Positions 18,473 through 27,475 of a DNA stretch of 64,000 bases are shown here, piece by piece. The position numbers and the translations under genes were made by a program. The stretch's first letter is position 1, and each line of letters begins with the position of its first letter. Location of the stretch: the NCBI GenBank assembly GCA_009738435.1, contig CP046522.1, forward strand, positions 1,953,249-2,017,248, given 5' to 3'. The notes under the pieces were generated by a model. The model searched no databases. It was not told the DNA's origin and was given only the letters and a program-made list of their open reading frames with translations. Source of the DNA: Clostridium bovifaecis (GTDB lineage: Bacteria > Bacillota > Clostridia > Clostridiales > Clostridiaceae).

Positions 18473-20920
18473 CTATATAGTACGTTTAAATCCTCTTAAC
18501 CTTAATGCATTTGTAAGAACAGATACAGAACTTAAACTCATGGCTGCTGCTGCTATCATTGGATTTAATCGTGGTCCTCCAAAGAGTATTAGCACTCCAG
18601 CCGCCACAGGTATTCCAAGTATATTATATCCAAATGCCCAGAAAAGATTTTGTTTAATGTTTCTTATAGTCGCTTTGCTTAGCTGAATTCCAGTTACCAC
18701 ATCAAGAATGTCATTTTTCATAAGAACTATATCTGCTGATTCTATAGCTACATCTGTACCAGAACCTATGGCTATTCCCACATCGGCTTGAACAAGGGCT
18801 GGCGCATCATTTATTCCATCTCCTACCATTGCAACTATATCTCCACTTTCTTGAAGCTTCTTTACATTTTCAGCTTTATCCTCAGGCATAACCTCTGCTA
18901 AAACTTCATCTATACCAGCTTTTTTAGCAATAGCCTCTGCTGTCCTTTTATTATCTCCTGTAATCATCACCGTTCTAATTCCCATTTCTTGAAGCTTTTT
19001 GATAGCTCTTGTGCTATTTTCTTTTAACACATCAGCTACTGCAATCAAGCCTGCTATCTGTGCTTCAATGGTTACATACATTGGAGTTTTTCCTTCACTA
19101 GCTAAATCTATTGAAGCCTTTTCTAATCCTTCTAAGGATATATTTTCTTCTAGCATTAATTTTTTATTTCCTATTATAATCTTTCTATTATCTACAGTTA
19201 CTTCTATTCCTTTACCTGGTATTGCCTTAAAGTTTCTAGTCTCTAAAGCTCCTAACCCTTTATCTTCTGCATACTTTACTATAGACTCACCTAATGGATG
19301 TTCGGAGCCCTTTTCTGCTGAGGCTGCAATTTGAAGCAGATAATCTTCATCTATACCATTTAGCGTAATTATATCAGTAACCTGTGGTTTTCCTTCTGTT
19401 ATAGTACCTGTCTTGTCAAAAACTATTGTTTTTACCTTATGAGCAGTTTCTAAAGCTTCTCCTCCCTTTATTAGAACTCCATTTTCTGCTCCTTTACCTG
19501 AGCCAACCATAATAGCTGTTGGTGTTGCAAGTCCTAAAGCACAAGGGCAAGCTATTACAAGAACAGATATAAATATTGTAAGAGAAAAGATAGCTCCTCT
19601 TCCTGCAATATACCAGCTTAAGCCTGATATGATAGCTATAACTATTACCACTGGTACAAAATATCCAGAGATAATATCCGCTAGCCTTGCTATAGGAGCT
19701 TTAGATCCTTGAGCATTTTCAACCATTCTTATTATTTGTGAAAGAGCCGTATCTTTTCCTACTTTATTAGCCTTAAATTTAATAAGTCCATTTTTATTTA
19801 TGGTTGCTCCAAATACTTGGTCATTTATATTTTTATCAACAGGAATGCTTTCTCCTGTAAGCATAGATTCATCTACAGAGGATGTACCCTCTACTACAAT
19901 TCCATCTACTGGTATTCTCTCACCAGGTTTAACTATAATTATATCTCCTACTTCTACTTCTTCTATAGATATTTCTATTTCTTTTCCATCTTGAATTATT
20001 AAAGCATTTTTAGGTGCAAGTCCCATAAGTTTTTTTATAGTCTCTGAAGTTTTACCCTTTGTTTTAGCTTCTAAATATTTTCCCATCAATATTAATGTTA
20101 TTATAGTAGCCGCAGATTCATAATATAAATCCATAGAATACTCATGATGTCCTCTACTTATTTGATAAGTTGCAAATATACCATATAGTACAGCTGCACT
20201 AGTTCCTATGGCAATTAGTGAATCCATATTAGGACTTCCTTTGAATAAAGTCTTAAATCCAACCTTATAAAATCTTTTTCCTGCAATTAGGGATGGTATA
20301 ACTAAAACAATTTGAACTAAAGCAAAGTTTAAAGCATTATGCATAGGTTCTATAATACTTGGTAAAGGCATTCCCGCCATGTGCCCCATAGTTATTATTA
20401 AAAGCGGCACAGTAAATATAGCAGATACTACAAAGTTAATCCAAATATCCCTTATTTCTTTTTCTTTTCTCTCTTTATCAGAATCTATTGAAACTTCTTC
20501 TTCTAACGCTTTGTATCCAGCCTTTTCTATAGCTTCTTTTATCTTTGTTAATCTAACTTTAGAAGGATCGTATTGAATATAAAGCCTCTCTGATGCAAAA
20601 TTCACTTCTGACTTATCTACCCCTTCTAACTTTTTAGTGGCTCTTTCTATTGCTTTTGCACAGGCTGAGCAGGTCATCCCTCCAACGCCAATGCTTATCT
20701 CTTTAAGTTCTTTTTCTTCTTCTGCAGAATATCCAGCTTTTTCAATTGAATCTATTATTCTATCAACAGAAGTAATATTTTCGTCATACTTTACAAAGAG
20801 TTTTTCCGTTGCAAAGTTTAAATTTGCTTCATTTACTCCTTCTGTCTTTCTAGATGCTCTTTCTACTGCCTTAGCACAAGATGCACAGGTCATTCCCTTT
20901 ATATTAAGGATTTTTTCCAT
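18473..20920 (-). CDS. copA: Cu(I)-exporting P1B-type ATPase
   Basis: An ATP-driven copper efflux pump in the cytoplasmic membrane, 815 residues. Two N-terminal HMA domains carry GMTCASC (Cys12/15) and GMTCSAC (Cys84/87). They are followed by eight membrane segments with the transport motif CPC (near 458-460, [13 protein letters not shown]), the phosphorylation site DKTGT (Asp502), the nucleotide-binding HP motif (GSEHPLGE) and [10 protein letters not shown]. Together these are the Cu(I) class hallmarks. Start: ATG 20920 is 8 nt after AAAGGAG; the GTG at 20929 overlaps that site. Between csoR (16 bp upstream) and copZ. Confidence 0.96.
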   Translation of the reverse strand: MEKILNIKGMTCASCAKAVERASRKTEGVNEANLNFATEKLFVKYDENITSVDRIIDSIEKAGYSAEEEKELKEISIGVGGMTCSACAKAIERATKKLEGVDKSEVNFASERLYIQYDPSKVRLTKIKEAIEKAGYKALEEEVSIDSDKERKEKEIRDIWINFVVSAIFTVPLLIITMGHMAGMPLPSIIEPMHNALNFALVQIVLVIPSLIAGKRFYKVGFKTLFKGSPNMDSLIAIGTSAAVLYGIFATYQISRGHHEYSMDLYYESAATIITLILMGKYLEAKTKGKTSETIKKLMGLAPKNALIIQDGKEIEISIEEVEVGDIIIVKPGERIPVDGIVVEGTSSVDESMLTGESIPVDKNINDQVFGATINKNGLIKFKANKVGKDTALSQIIRMVENAQGSKAPIARLADIISGYFVPVVIVIAIISGLSWYIAGRGAIFSLTIFISVLVIACPCALGLATPTAIMVGSGKGAENGVLIKGGEALETAHKVKTIVFDKTGTITEGKPQVTDIITLNGIDEDYLLQIAASAEKGSEHPLGESIVKYAEDKGLGALETRNFKAIPGKGIEVTVDNRKIIIGNKKLMLEENISLEGLEKASIDLASEGKTPMYVTIEAQIAGLIAVADVLKENSTRAIKKLQEMGIRTVMITGDNKRTAEAIAKKAGIDEVLAEVMPEDKAENVKKLQESGDIVAMVGDGINDAPALVQADVGIAIGSGTDVAIESADIVLMKNDILDVVTGIQLSKATIRNIKQNLFWAFGYNILGIPVAAGVLILFGGPRLNPMIAAAAMSLSSVSVLTNALRLRGFKRTI

Positions 20921-20936
20921 TAAAATCACTCCTTTG

Positions 20937-21200
20937 CTACTTCATCAATTTATCTAATACGGATATTATTTCATCAACCTTTTCTTCACCTTCATCATGC
21001 AAAAACGCATCTTTGACACAATGATTTAGATGCTGCTTTAGAATCATTGAATTAGCCTTTTTTAACAACGCTTGTGACGCAATTATCTGATTTGAAATAT
21101 CTATACAATATCTTCCTTCTTCTAACATTTTTAATATGCCATCTATTTGTCCTTTGGCAGTTTTTAAATACTGTTCCGCCTTTTTTCTTTCTATATTCAT
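20937..21200 (-). CDS. csoR: CsoR-type copper-sensing transcriptional repressor
   Basis: An 87-residue all-helical repressor of the DUF156 family. The Cu(I) ligand set of CsoR is present with the right spacing: Cys32 (GRYCIDIS), His57 and Cys61 ([10 protein letters not shown]), i.e. C-x24-H-x3-C. Copper binding should release it from the operator and de-repress csoR-copA-copZ. A G/C-palindromic operator (21214-21226) lies just upstream of the ribosome binding site GGGAGG, and a strong promoter precedes it, so the operon is self-regulated. Start ATG 21200. Confidence 0.95.
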   Translation of the reverse strand: MNIERKKAEQYLKTAKGQIDGILKMLEEGRYCIDISNQIIASQALLKKANSMILKQHLNHCVKDAFLHDEGEEKVDEIISVLDKLMK

Positions 21201-21213
21201 TTTGTACCTCCCT

Positions 21214-21226
21214 CCCCCTGTGGGGG
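21214..21226 (-). promoter_or_regulatory. Probable CsoR operator
   Basis: CCCCC-TGT-GGGGG is a perfect inverted repeat in otherwise AT-rich DNA, typical of CsoR G-tract operators. It lies between the predicted start of transcription (about 21235) and the csoR ribosome binding site. Confidence 0.8.
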
Positions 21227-21241
21227 TGTGTTGTTATAAAC

Positions 21242-21270
21242 ATAATAGTATATTTTATTTAATAAGTCAA
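21242..21270 (-). promoter_or_regulatory. Promoter of csoR-copA-copZ
   Basis: On the minus strand TTGACT (21270-21265), exactly 17-bp spacer, TATTAT (21247-21242). Confidence 0.85.
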
Positions 21271-21302
21271 TACTGATTTTATTTTTCCACTAAATAATAA
21301 AA

Positions 21303-21347
21303 GCTATGTTTGAAAGATTGTAAATTAATCAACTCTGCAAACATAGC
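21303..21347 (-). terminator. Terminator between the csoR promoter and the M16 peptidase gene
   Basis: GCTATGTTTG (21303-21312) pairs with CAAACATAGC (21338-21347); the loop has its own GATT/AATC pairing. On the minus strand TTTTATTATTT follows. Confidence 0.65.
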
Positions 21348-21404
21348 CTATTACATTTAAAATTTTATATATACTAATTATTTTCCTACTGCAAACAAAT
21401 ATAT

Positions 21405-22619
21405 TTATTCTGGTCTTAAAACTTGTATACTAGGGTTCTTTAAAACCTTATTTACTACCTTTAGTATTTTATATTCACCTATATTACCTTTAAATTCATT
21501 TAAACCATCATAAACTGAATCGTACATAATTTCATTTGTAGTAATCTTTTTACAAAGCTCAATAGACCGCTCCACCTTCAGCTCTTCTTTAAGATGCATA
21601 TTTTTTATTATTTTTCTTATATTATTTTCTTTAAAAACTCCTTTTGAGAATTTTATATTTTCTATATTATTATCTATCAATTTTATTGCCTTATCTATAT
21701 TTTTTTCCGAGGTTCCAAGCTTAATAGTAAAAAGCTTTATTCCATTTTCATTTTTTATACTGCTCCCTATGTCGTATACTAATCCATTCCTTGTCCTTAT
21801 TTCATCATAAAGAACGCTGCTTGTCCCTTCTCCAAACCTTGCATTAAATATCTTAAGTAAACTTATCTCTTCCTCATCTAGGAAGTGTATAGGAAAACAG
21901 TACTGTATCTTAGCTCCATTCAAACCTTTTCTTACTTTAGTAAAAATGCCCTTATTATTTATTTCGTATAAGTCTCTTTCTTCGCAAAGATATTCTTTTT
22001 CCCAACTTCCAAAATAATTTTCTATAATTTTCAAAACTTCTTCATAATCCAAAGAAGAGGCAATAGTTATTATACAATTTGAAGGAGCATAATGCTTATA
22101 ATAAAATTCTTTTATTCCCTCCAATCTTATATTCTTTATACTTTCCTCTGTTCCTATGATAAGTTCTTTGATTCTTCTTTTATTAAAAGAATTAAAATAA
22201 AGCTCGTCCTCGCAATCTTGATAGGGATCATCCTTCCATTCTTTTAACTCCTCTAAAATTATATCTATTTCCTCTTTGAAACCTTCTTCTGGGAAAATAG
22301 GATTTAATATAATATCTGAATATATTTCAAATCCCTTTTCAAAGTCCGAAGATAAGGTGGTTCCGTAATATATAACATACGGATAATTGGTCATAGCATT
22401 GTGAAAACCAAAGACTTCATCACAAGCCAAGTTTATTTTATTCTCATTTCTTTTTTTAGTTCCTTTAAAAATCATATGCTCAACTGCATGAGCAACCCCT
22501 ATCTCATTTTTTTCTTCAACTATGGCTCCCGCATCAAAACCTATACAGAAAGAAGATAGCGTTCCTTCCCTTTTAATGTAATTCACCTTAATTCCATTGC
22601 CAAAACTATGTCTTTTCAT
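21405..22619 (-). CDS. M16 family zinc metallopeptidase (pitrilysin-like)
   Basis: A 404-residue, two-domain M16 protein. The inverted zinc motif HxxEH is present as HAVEH (His44, Glu47, His48 in GVAHAVEHMIFKGT) and a downstream acidic helix (IILEELKEWKDDPYQDCEDE) is placed to supply the third ligand. Close to clostridial processing-peptidase-like proteins usually annotated insulinase-family. Start ATG 22619 follows GGAGGT by 7 nt; the GTG 15 bp earlier covers that site. It is not next to pnp or dut as in some clostridia. Substrate unknown. Confidence 0.88.
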   Translation of the reverse strand: MKRHSFGNGIKVNYIKREGTLSSFCIGFDAGAIVEEKNEIGVAHAVEHMIFKGTKKRNENKINLACDEVFGFHNAMTNYPYVIYYGTTLSSDFEKGFEIYSDIILNPIFPEEGFKEEIDIILEELKEWKDDPYQDCEDELYFNSFNKRRIKELIIGTEESIKNIRLEGIKEFYYKHYAPSNCIITIASSLDYEEVLKIIENYFGSWEKEYLCEERDLYEINNKGIFTKVRKGLNGAKIQYCFPIHFLDEEEISLLKIFNARFGEGTSSVLYDEIRTRNGLVYDIGSSIKNENGIKLFTIKLGTSEKNIDKAIKLIDNNIENIKFSKGVFKENNIRKIIKNMHLKEELKVERSIELCKKITTNEIMYDSVYDGLNEFKGNIGEYKILKVVNKVLKNPSIQVLRPE

Positions 22620-22728
22620 ATAAATTACCTCCACACTGTATTCTACTACATTTTTTATCCTAAAAAAACATTTCTATGTACTTTAGTAATTGTGCTATAA
22701 TTTTTATGAGGAGACTGGAGGAATTTAG

Positions 22729-23160
22729 ATGGATATAAATAATGCAGAAAAGAATAGAACTCTGATTCAATTAATCACGTATGGATTGATCGGGGGCAGC
22801 AATGTACTTATAAATTTAATAATAATAAACATTCTATCTCATATAACCGGAATATATTCTGGCATTACAATGTACATATTTTATGGAATCTCATTTGTTG
22901 CTTACTCAATTAATGGATACTATTTGAACAGAAAGTTTACTTTTACCTCTAAAAGTAGTTCCTATTTTAAATATGCCTCGGTTTTGGCTGTTTCTGCCTT
23001 CTGTAATTCAACCTTATGCACAATACTTACTTTTTTTAATATATTTAGCGTATCAGAAGTATTATGGCTAAATTTTTCAGTAATTTTTTCTTCTATTGCC
23101 GTTGGAATACTAACCTTTATAGTCAATAAATATTTTGTTTTTAAAGATAAAACCAAGTAA
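22729..23160 (+). CDS. GtrA-like polysaccharide/flippase membrane protein
   Basis: A 143-residue protein with four hydrophobic helices and the GtrA (PF04138) pattern: an N-terminal LIQLITYGLIGGSNVLIN, a central YSINGYYLNRKFTF and a C-terminal GILTFIVNKYFVFKDK. Family members are proposed to move undecaprenyl-linked sugars for cell-surface glycosylation. There is no glycosyltransferase partner next to it, so the pathway is unknown. Start ATG 22729 follows GGAGGAA. Divergent from the M16 gene; terminator at 23150-23185. Confidence 0.88.
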   Translation: MDINNAEKNRTLIQLITYGLIGGSNVLINLIIINILSHITGIYSGITMYIFYGISFVAYSINGYYLNRKFTFTSKSSSYFKYASVLAVSAFCNSTLCTILTFFNIFSVSEVLWLNFSVIFSSIAVGILTFIVNKYFVFKDKTK

Positions 23161-23185
23161 AAGTCAGTACCTTTACTTGGTTTTT
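23150..23185. terminator. Terminator, gtrA / crt
   Basis: AACCAAGTAAA (23151-23161) pairs with TTTACTTGGTT (23172-23182), T-tract after. It lies between convergent genes. Confidence 0.8.
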
Positions 23186-23198
23186 GCTTTAATATACT

Positions 23199-23984
23199 TT
23201 ATTTGTTTTTAAATGCCTTTTCTTTTCTCTTTTCAACAAAGGCTGTCATACCTTCTGTTTGATCCTCTGTTGAGAAGCATTCTCCAAAAACTTCTGCTTC
23301 AAAAGCTATTGCTGTATCCATATCTACTTGCATTCCTCTATTTATAGCTTGTTTACATAAACTAACTGCAATTGGAGCATTTTTAAGTATTTCATTAGCT
23401 ATTTTGTTAGCTTCTGGTAATAATTCTTCTGGTTCTACTACTTTATTTACAAGACCGACTCTATAAGCTTCTTGTGCATCTATAATTCTAGCTGTATAAA
23501 TTAATTCTTTAGCCATGCCTAATCCTACGTGTCTTGCAAGTCTTTGAGTTCCCCCAAAGCCTGGTGTTATTCCAAGACCTACTTCTGGTTGTCCAAATTT
23601 AGCCTTAGTAGAAGCGATTCTAAAGTCACAAGCCATAGAAATTTCGCATCCTCCACCTAAAGCAAAACCATTTACAGCTGCTATAACTGGTTTTTCTATA
23701 GTTTCGATCTTTCTAAATACTTTATTTCCCAATAAACCAAATTTTCTTCCTTCTATAACATTCATATCTTTCATTTCAGATATATCTGCACCAGCTACAA
23801 AAGATTTCTCTCCAGCTCCTGTTAAAATAACAACTAAAATTTCATCATCATTAGCTACTTCATCAAATGCTAAATCGATTTCAGTTAAAGTTTCAGAATT
23901 TAAAGCATTTAATGCCTTTGGTCTGTTAATAGTAACATATCCTATTCCATTTTCTTTTTTTAATAAAACATTTTTAAATTCCAT
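23199..23984 (-). CDS. crt: 3-hydroxybutyryl-CoA dehydratase (crotonase)
   Basis: Dehydrates 3-hydroxybutyryl-CoA to crotonyl-CoA in butyrate formation. A 261-residue enoyl-CoA hydratase fold: oxyanion-hole segments VAGADISEM and NGFALGGGCEISMACDF (first catalytic Glu) and GQPEVGLGITPGFGGTQRLAR (second Glu). Start ATG 23984 follows AAGGGGG. In most clostridia crt is the first gene of crt-bcd-etfB-etfA-hbd; here it lies downstream of etfA with 229 bp and its own promoter and operator between them. It should still be co-regulated with bcd because the control regions match. Confidence 0.95.
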   Translation of the reverse strand: MEFKNVLLKKENGIGYVTINRPKALNALNSETLTEIDLAFDEVANDDEILVVILTGAGEKSFVAGADISEMKDMNVIEGRKFGLLGNKVFRKIETIEKPVIAAVNGFALGGGCEISMACDFRIASTKAKFGQPEVGLGITPGFGGTQRLARHVGLGMAKELIYTARIIDAQEAYRVGLVNKVVEPEELLPEANKIANEILKNAPIAVSLCKQAINRGMQVDMDTAIAFEAEVFGECFSTEDQTEGMTAFVEKRKEKAFKNK

Positions 23985-24030
23985 TGTGGTTCCCCCTTAT
24001 TAGTTTCAATATTCTAGTAATTATATTTTT

Positions 24031-24059
24031 ATTTTATTAGATTAAACAATACATCTCAA
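24031..24059 (-). promoter_or_regulatory. Promoter of crt
   Basis: On the minus strand TTGAGA (24059-24054), 17-bp spacer, TAAAAT (24036-24031). It aligns base for base in layout with the bcd promoter. Confidence 0.75.
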
Positions 24060-24086
24060 GTACGCACTTTTATGTACCATAGTTTC
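24056..24086 (-). promoter_or_regulatory. Operator shared by crt and bcd promoters, crt copy
   Basis: CAAGTACGCACTTTTA at 24058-24073 contains the palindrome AAGT-ACGC-ACTT overlapping the -35 box. The same 16-mer plus flanking ATAGT is found at the bcd promoter. HxlR-type binding is inferred. Confidence 0.7.
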
Positions 24087-24150
24087 CTAAGGATACATAT
24101 TGTTCCAAAATATACCTAATTCCCTTTAAGGTACTTTTACTTTAAAATCA

Positions 24151-24186
24151 GTACAGCAGCTACCTATTAGGCGTAGACTGCTGTAG
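24151..24186 (-). terminator. Weak terminator or attenuator between etfA and crt
   Basis: TACAGCAG (24152-24159) pairs with CTGCTGTA (24178-24185), with an inner TAC/GTA pair. Only a short T run follows on the minus strand, so readthrough from etfA into crt is possible. Confidence 0.5.
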
Positions 24187-24213
24187 ATATAGTTAATATT
24201 ATCGTAAAATTAA

Positions 24214-25221
24214 TTACTTATAGCTTTTAATTTGAGCTACTAATTCAGGAATAACTTTAGTGAAGTCTCCAACTAATCCTAAATCAGCAACATGCATAAT
24301 TGCCGCATCAGCATCTCTGTTGATAGCGATTATGTAGTCACTATCTTGCATTCCAGCTAAATGTTGAATTGCTCCTGAAATACCTACTGCAACGTATACT
24401 TTTGGTCTTACAGTTTTTCCTGTTTGACCTACTTGTAGTGCATGGTCAATCCAACCATTTTCAACAGCTGCTCTTGATCCTGCTACTGTTCCACCTAATA
24501 CATCAGCAAGTTCTTGTAGTAATGCAAAGTTTTCTTTGCTTCCTACTCCTCTTCCTCCTGATACTATAATTTCAGCTTCGCTGATATCTGCTACTTCTTT
24601 AGCTATTTTAACTACTTCTTTAACAGCTACTCTTAAGTCGTCAGCTCCTAATGTTGCTGATACTTTTTCGATTTTAGCTGCATCTACTTTAGCTTCATCT
24701 TTAGCTAATTTGTCGAATACTCCTGGTCTTACTGTAGCCATTTGTGGTCTGTGTTCTGTACACATGATTGTAGCCATTAAGTTTCCGCCGAATGCAGGTC
24801 TTGTCATCATAAGCTGACTTGTTCCTTCTTCAACGTCTAGTCCTGTACAGTCAGCTGTTAACCCTGTTCCAAGTCTTCCAGCTATTCTTGGTCCTAAATC
24901 TCTTCCTAAGAAAGATGCTCCTATGAATAAAACTTCTGGCTTTCTTTCATTTACTAAATCACAGATTGCTTTTGTGTAAGCATCAGTTGTGAAATGAGCT
25001 AATTTTTCATCTTCAACATATAATACTTTATCTGCTCCATATGCTAATAATTCTTTAGCTATGTTATCTACATTGTTTCCAAGTAATACTGCAGTTAATT
25101 CTGTTCCTAATTTATCTGCAATTTCTCTTCCTTTTCCTAATAATTCTAGAGCAACTTTTTGAAGTTCTCCATCTCTTTGTTCTGCATATACCCAAACGCC
25201 TTTGTAATCTGCTATATTCAT
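24214..25221 (-). CDS. etfA: Electron transfer flavoprotein, alpha subunit
   Basis: Partner of EtfB; in clostridia the Bcd-EtfAB complex couples crotonyl-CoA reduction by NADH to ferredoxin reduction (flavin-based bifurcation). 335 residues: an N-terminal Rossmann-like domain (TAVLLGNNVDNIAKELLAYG), then the C-terminal FAD-binding domain with IIVSGGRGVGSKENF, GSRAAVENGWIDHALQVGQ and the FAD motif GISGAIQHLAGMQDSDYI. Start ATG 25221 follows GGAGGG. 28 bp after etfB in the bcd-etfB-etfA unit. Confidence 0.96.
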   Translation of the reverse strand: MNIADYKGVWVYAEQRDGELQKVALELLGKGREIADKLGTELTAVLLGNNVDNIAKELLAYGADKVLYVEDEKLAHFTTDAYTKAICDLVNERKPEVLFIGASFLGRDLGPRIAGRLGTGLTADCTGLDVEEGTSQLMMTRPAFGGNLMATIMCTEHRPQMATVRPGVFDKLAKDEAKVDAAKIEKVSATLGADDLRVAVKEVVKIAKEVADISEAEIIVSGGRGVGSKENFALLQELADVLGGTVAGSRAAVENGWIDHALQVGQTGKTVRPKVYVAVGISGAIQHLAGMQDSDYIIAINRDADAAIMHVADLGLVGDFTKVIPELVAQIKSYK

Positions 25222-25249
25222 TGATTATCCCTCCACTTCTACTTATATA

Positions 25250-26029
25250 CTAAATATAGTGCTTTTCTTTTAATTTTGAAGCTGCGAATGCTGCTGCTTC
25301 TTTAGCTGACATGTTAACAACTTCGCCTTTGCCTTTGTTTTCTTTTGGCCAAGATCTCTTAACCTTTGTTGGTGAGCCTTTTAATCCAAGAAGCTCCTTG
25401 TTTACATCGATGTCGTCAGCGCTCCATACTTTAACTTCTTTATTGAAGATTTGGAATATGTTTCTTGCATTCATATATCTTGGTTCGTTCAATTCTTTTA
25501 TAGCTGTTAAAAGACATGGCATTTTAACATCTAATACTTCATATCCATCTTCTAAAGCTTTAGTTACTGTTAAAGCACCATCTTTAACTTCTACTTTTTG
25601 TACATAAGTAACTTGTGCAAGTCCTAAGTGTTCAGCAATTTCTGGTCCTACTTGTGCAGTGTCTCCATCGATTGCTTGTCTTCCAGCGAATATAATATCA
25701 TATTCTAATTTCTTTAATGCTCCTGCAAGCGCATGTGAAGTAGCTAATGTATCTGCTCCTGCAAATGCTCTATCTGTTACAAGGATTGCTTCATCAGCTC
25801 CCATAGCCATAGCTTCTCTTAAAGCAGCTTCTGCTTGCGGAGGTCCCATAGTTATAACAGTGATGTGTGCTCCGTTTTCATCTTTTATTCTTAATGCTTC
25901 TTCTAAAGCATGTTTGTCTTCTGGGTTTATGATTGATGGAACGCCTTCTCTTATAAGTGTTCCTGTAACTGGATCTATTTTAACTTGGTTTGTATCTGGA
26001 ACTTGTTTTAAACAAACTACTATCTTCAT
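25250..26029 (-). CDS. etfB: Electron transfer flavoprotein, beta subunit
   Basis: Small ETF subunit, 259 residues; in bifurcating ETFs it binds the FAD that accepts a hydride from NADH. Family blocks: MKIVVCLKQVPDTNQVKID, VITMGPPQAEAALREAMAMG, LVTDRAFAGADTLATSHAL, FAGRQAIDGDTAQVGPEIAE and the C-terminal anchor around the ETF beta signature (VKMPCLLTAIKELNEPRY). Start ATG 26029 follows AAGGAGG. Between bcd (26 bp upstream) and etfA. Confidence 0.96.
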   Translation of the reverse strand: MKIVVCLKQVPDTNQVKIDPVTGTLIREGVPSIINPEDKHALEEALRIKDENGAHITVITMGPPQAEAALREAMAMGADEAILVTDRAFAGADTLATSHALAGALKKLEYDIIFAGRQAIDGDTAQVGPEIAEHLGLAQVTYVQKVEVKDGALTVTKALEDGYEVLDVKMPCLLTAIKELNEPRYMNARNIFQIFNKEVKVWSADDIDVNKELLGLKGSPTKVKRSWPKENKGKGEVVNMSAKEAAAFAASKLKEKHYI

Positions 26030-26055
26030 CGTTTAATTCCCTCCTTAATTAATTC

Positions 26056-27198
26056 TTATTTAAATATATCGCCTGAGATAACCATTCTTTGAACTTCATT
26101 AGTTCCTTCATATATCTGAGTTATCTTAGCATCTCTCATCATTCTTTCTACTGGGTAATCCTTCATGAATCCATATCCACCAAACAATTGAACTGCTTCA
26201 GTTGTAACATACATAGCTGCATCTGAACATGCCCATTTTGCTCTTGCTGCTGAAACTGAATATGGCTTACCATTATTTTTATCCATTGCTGCTTTATATA
26301 AAAGGTATCTAGCTTGTTCAATTCTTAAATCCATTTCTGCCATTCTCCAAGCTAGTCCTTGATTTTTATAAAGAGCTTTTCCAAATTGTTTTCTTTCTTT
26401 CATATACTTTTTAGCTTCTTCAAAGGCACCTTCTGCTATTCCTAGTGCTTGAGCTCCTACTCCAATTCTTCCTCCGTCAAGAGTCTTCATGGCAACACCA
26501 AAGCCTTTTCCTTCTACTCCACCTAAAAGGTTTTCAGCTGGAACAACGCAATCCTCAAGAATAACTTCGCCAACTTGAGCTGATCTTATTCCCATCTTAT
26601 TTTCAACCTTACCTATAGATATTCCTGGGAAAGATTTTTCAACTATGAAAGCAGACATACCTTTAGGACCTTTGCTCTTATCAGTAGCTGCAAATATAAC
26701 AAAAGTTTCAGCAATAGGGCTATTAGTTATAAATAATTTTTGTCCATTTAATATATACTTATCTCCATCTTTAACTGCCACAGTTTGTCCTGCTGCTGCA
26801 TCTGTTCCTGCATTAGGTTCAGTTAATCCAAAAGAACCTATTTTTCTTCCTGTAGCTATATCTGGAAGATACTTTTTCTTTTGCTCTTCTGTTGCATTTT
26901 GATAAATGGCTCCTGCACATAGAGAAGTATTTACAGAATAAGAGATACCCATACTTCCATCTACCTTAGAAATTTCTTCAACAGCTAAGATATAGGATAA
27001 ATAGTCTCCGCCAGCTCCTTCATATTCTGTTGGAAAAGGTAATCCAATTATTCCGTGTTTACCTAGCTTTTTATAAGCTTCTGCAGGGAATTCCCCTTTT
27101 TCATCACATTCAGCAACTATAGGTTTAAGTTCATTTTCTGCAAACTCCTTTACCATCTGTTTTATAAATTGATGTTCCCTAGATAAATTAAAATCCAT
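26056..27198 (-). CDS. bcd: Butyryl-CoA dehydrogenase
   Basis: An FAD acyl-CoA dehydrogenase that reduces crotonyl-CoA to butyryl-CoA with EtfAB. 380 residues: an N-terminal helical domain (FNLSREHQFIKQMVKEFAE), flavin-site motifs (GSFGLTEPNAGTDAAAGQT and FVIFAATDKSKGPKGMSAFI), and the C-terminal catalytic Glu in QIYEGTNEVQRMVI. Start ATG 27198 lies 7 nt after GGAGGG; the TTG 15 bp earlier is not needed. First gene of bcd-etfB-etfA, driven by the promoter at 27265-27293 with the shared operator. Confidence 0.96.
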   Translation of the reverse strand: MDFNLSREHQFIKQMVKEFAENELKPIVAECDEKGEFPAEAYKKLGKHGIIGLPFPTEYEGAGGDYLSYILAVEEISKVDGSMGISYSVNTSLCAGAIYQNATEEQKKKYLPDIATGRKIGSFGLTEPNAGTDAAAGQTVAVKDGDKYILNGQKLFITNSPIAETFVIFAATDKSKGPKGMSAFIVEKSFPGISIGKVENKMGIRSAQVGEVILEDCVVPAENLLGGVEGKGFGVAMKTLDGGRIGVGAQALGIAEGAFEEAKKYMKERKQFGKALYKNQGLAWRMAEMDLRIEQARYLLYKAAMDKNNGKPYSVSAARAKWACSDAAMYVTTEAVQLFGGYGFMKDYPVERMMRDAKITQIYEGTNEVQRMVISGDIFK

Positions 27199-27264
27199 AT
27201 AAATTCCCTCCAAATTATATTAGAATTTGTTTTAAAGCACTAAGCTTTATCTGAATATGAATTT

Positions 27265-27293
27265 ATTGTATTAGATTGCATCCATTACTACAA
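27265..27293 (-). promoter_or_regulatory. Promoter of bcd-etfB-etfA
   Basis: On the minus strand TTGTAG (27293-27288), 17-bp spacer, TACAAT (27270-27265), the same spacing and context as the crt promoter (TCTAATA before the -10 in both). Confidence 0.75.
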
Positions 27294-27320
27294 GTACGCA
27301 CTTTTAAGTATTATAGTGGT
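27290..27320 (-). promoter_or_regulatory. Operator shared by crt and bcd promoters, bcd copy
   Basis: CAAGTACGCACTTTTA at 27291-27306, identical to 24058-24073, again overlapping the -35 box and followed by a conserved ATAGT. It lies 160-185 bp from the divergent hxlR-type gene. Confidence 0.72.
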
Positions 27321-27343
27321 CTTTATCAAACATGGTTCCTTAA

Positions 27344-27384
27344 AGTAAACTATGTTTACCTTAAGCTTCATATCATGTTATAAT
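27344..27384 (+). promoter_or_regulatory. Probable promoter of the HxlR-type gene with adjacent palindrome
   Basis: TATAAT (27379-27384) with TGT before it (extended -10) and a weak TTTACC -35 (27355-27360). GTAAAC-TAT-GTTTAC (27345-27359) overlaps the -35 and could be an autoregulatory site. Confidence 0.5.
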
Positions 27385-27475
27385 ATTAAAGACATCATAT
27401 GTATTTTTATGTAGCATAGCTGTGTTATATATATTTAGTATTAAAATGATACTATTATGTATTAGGGGGGATTTT

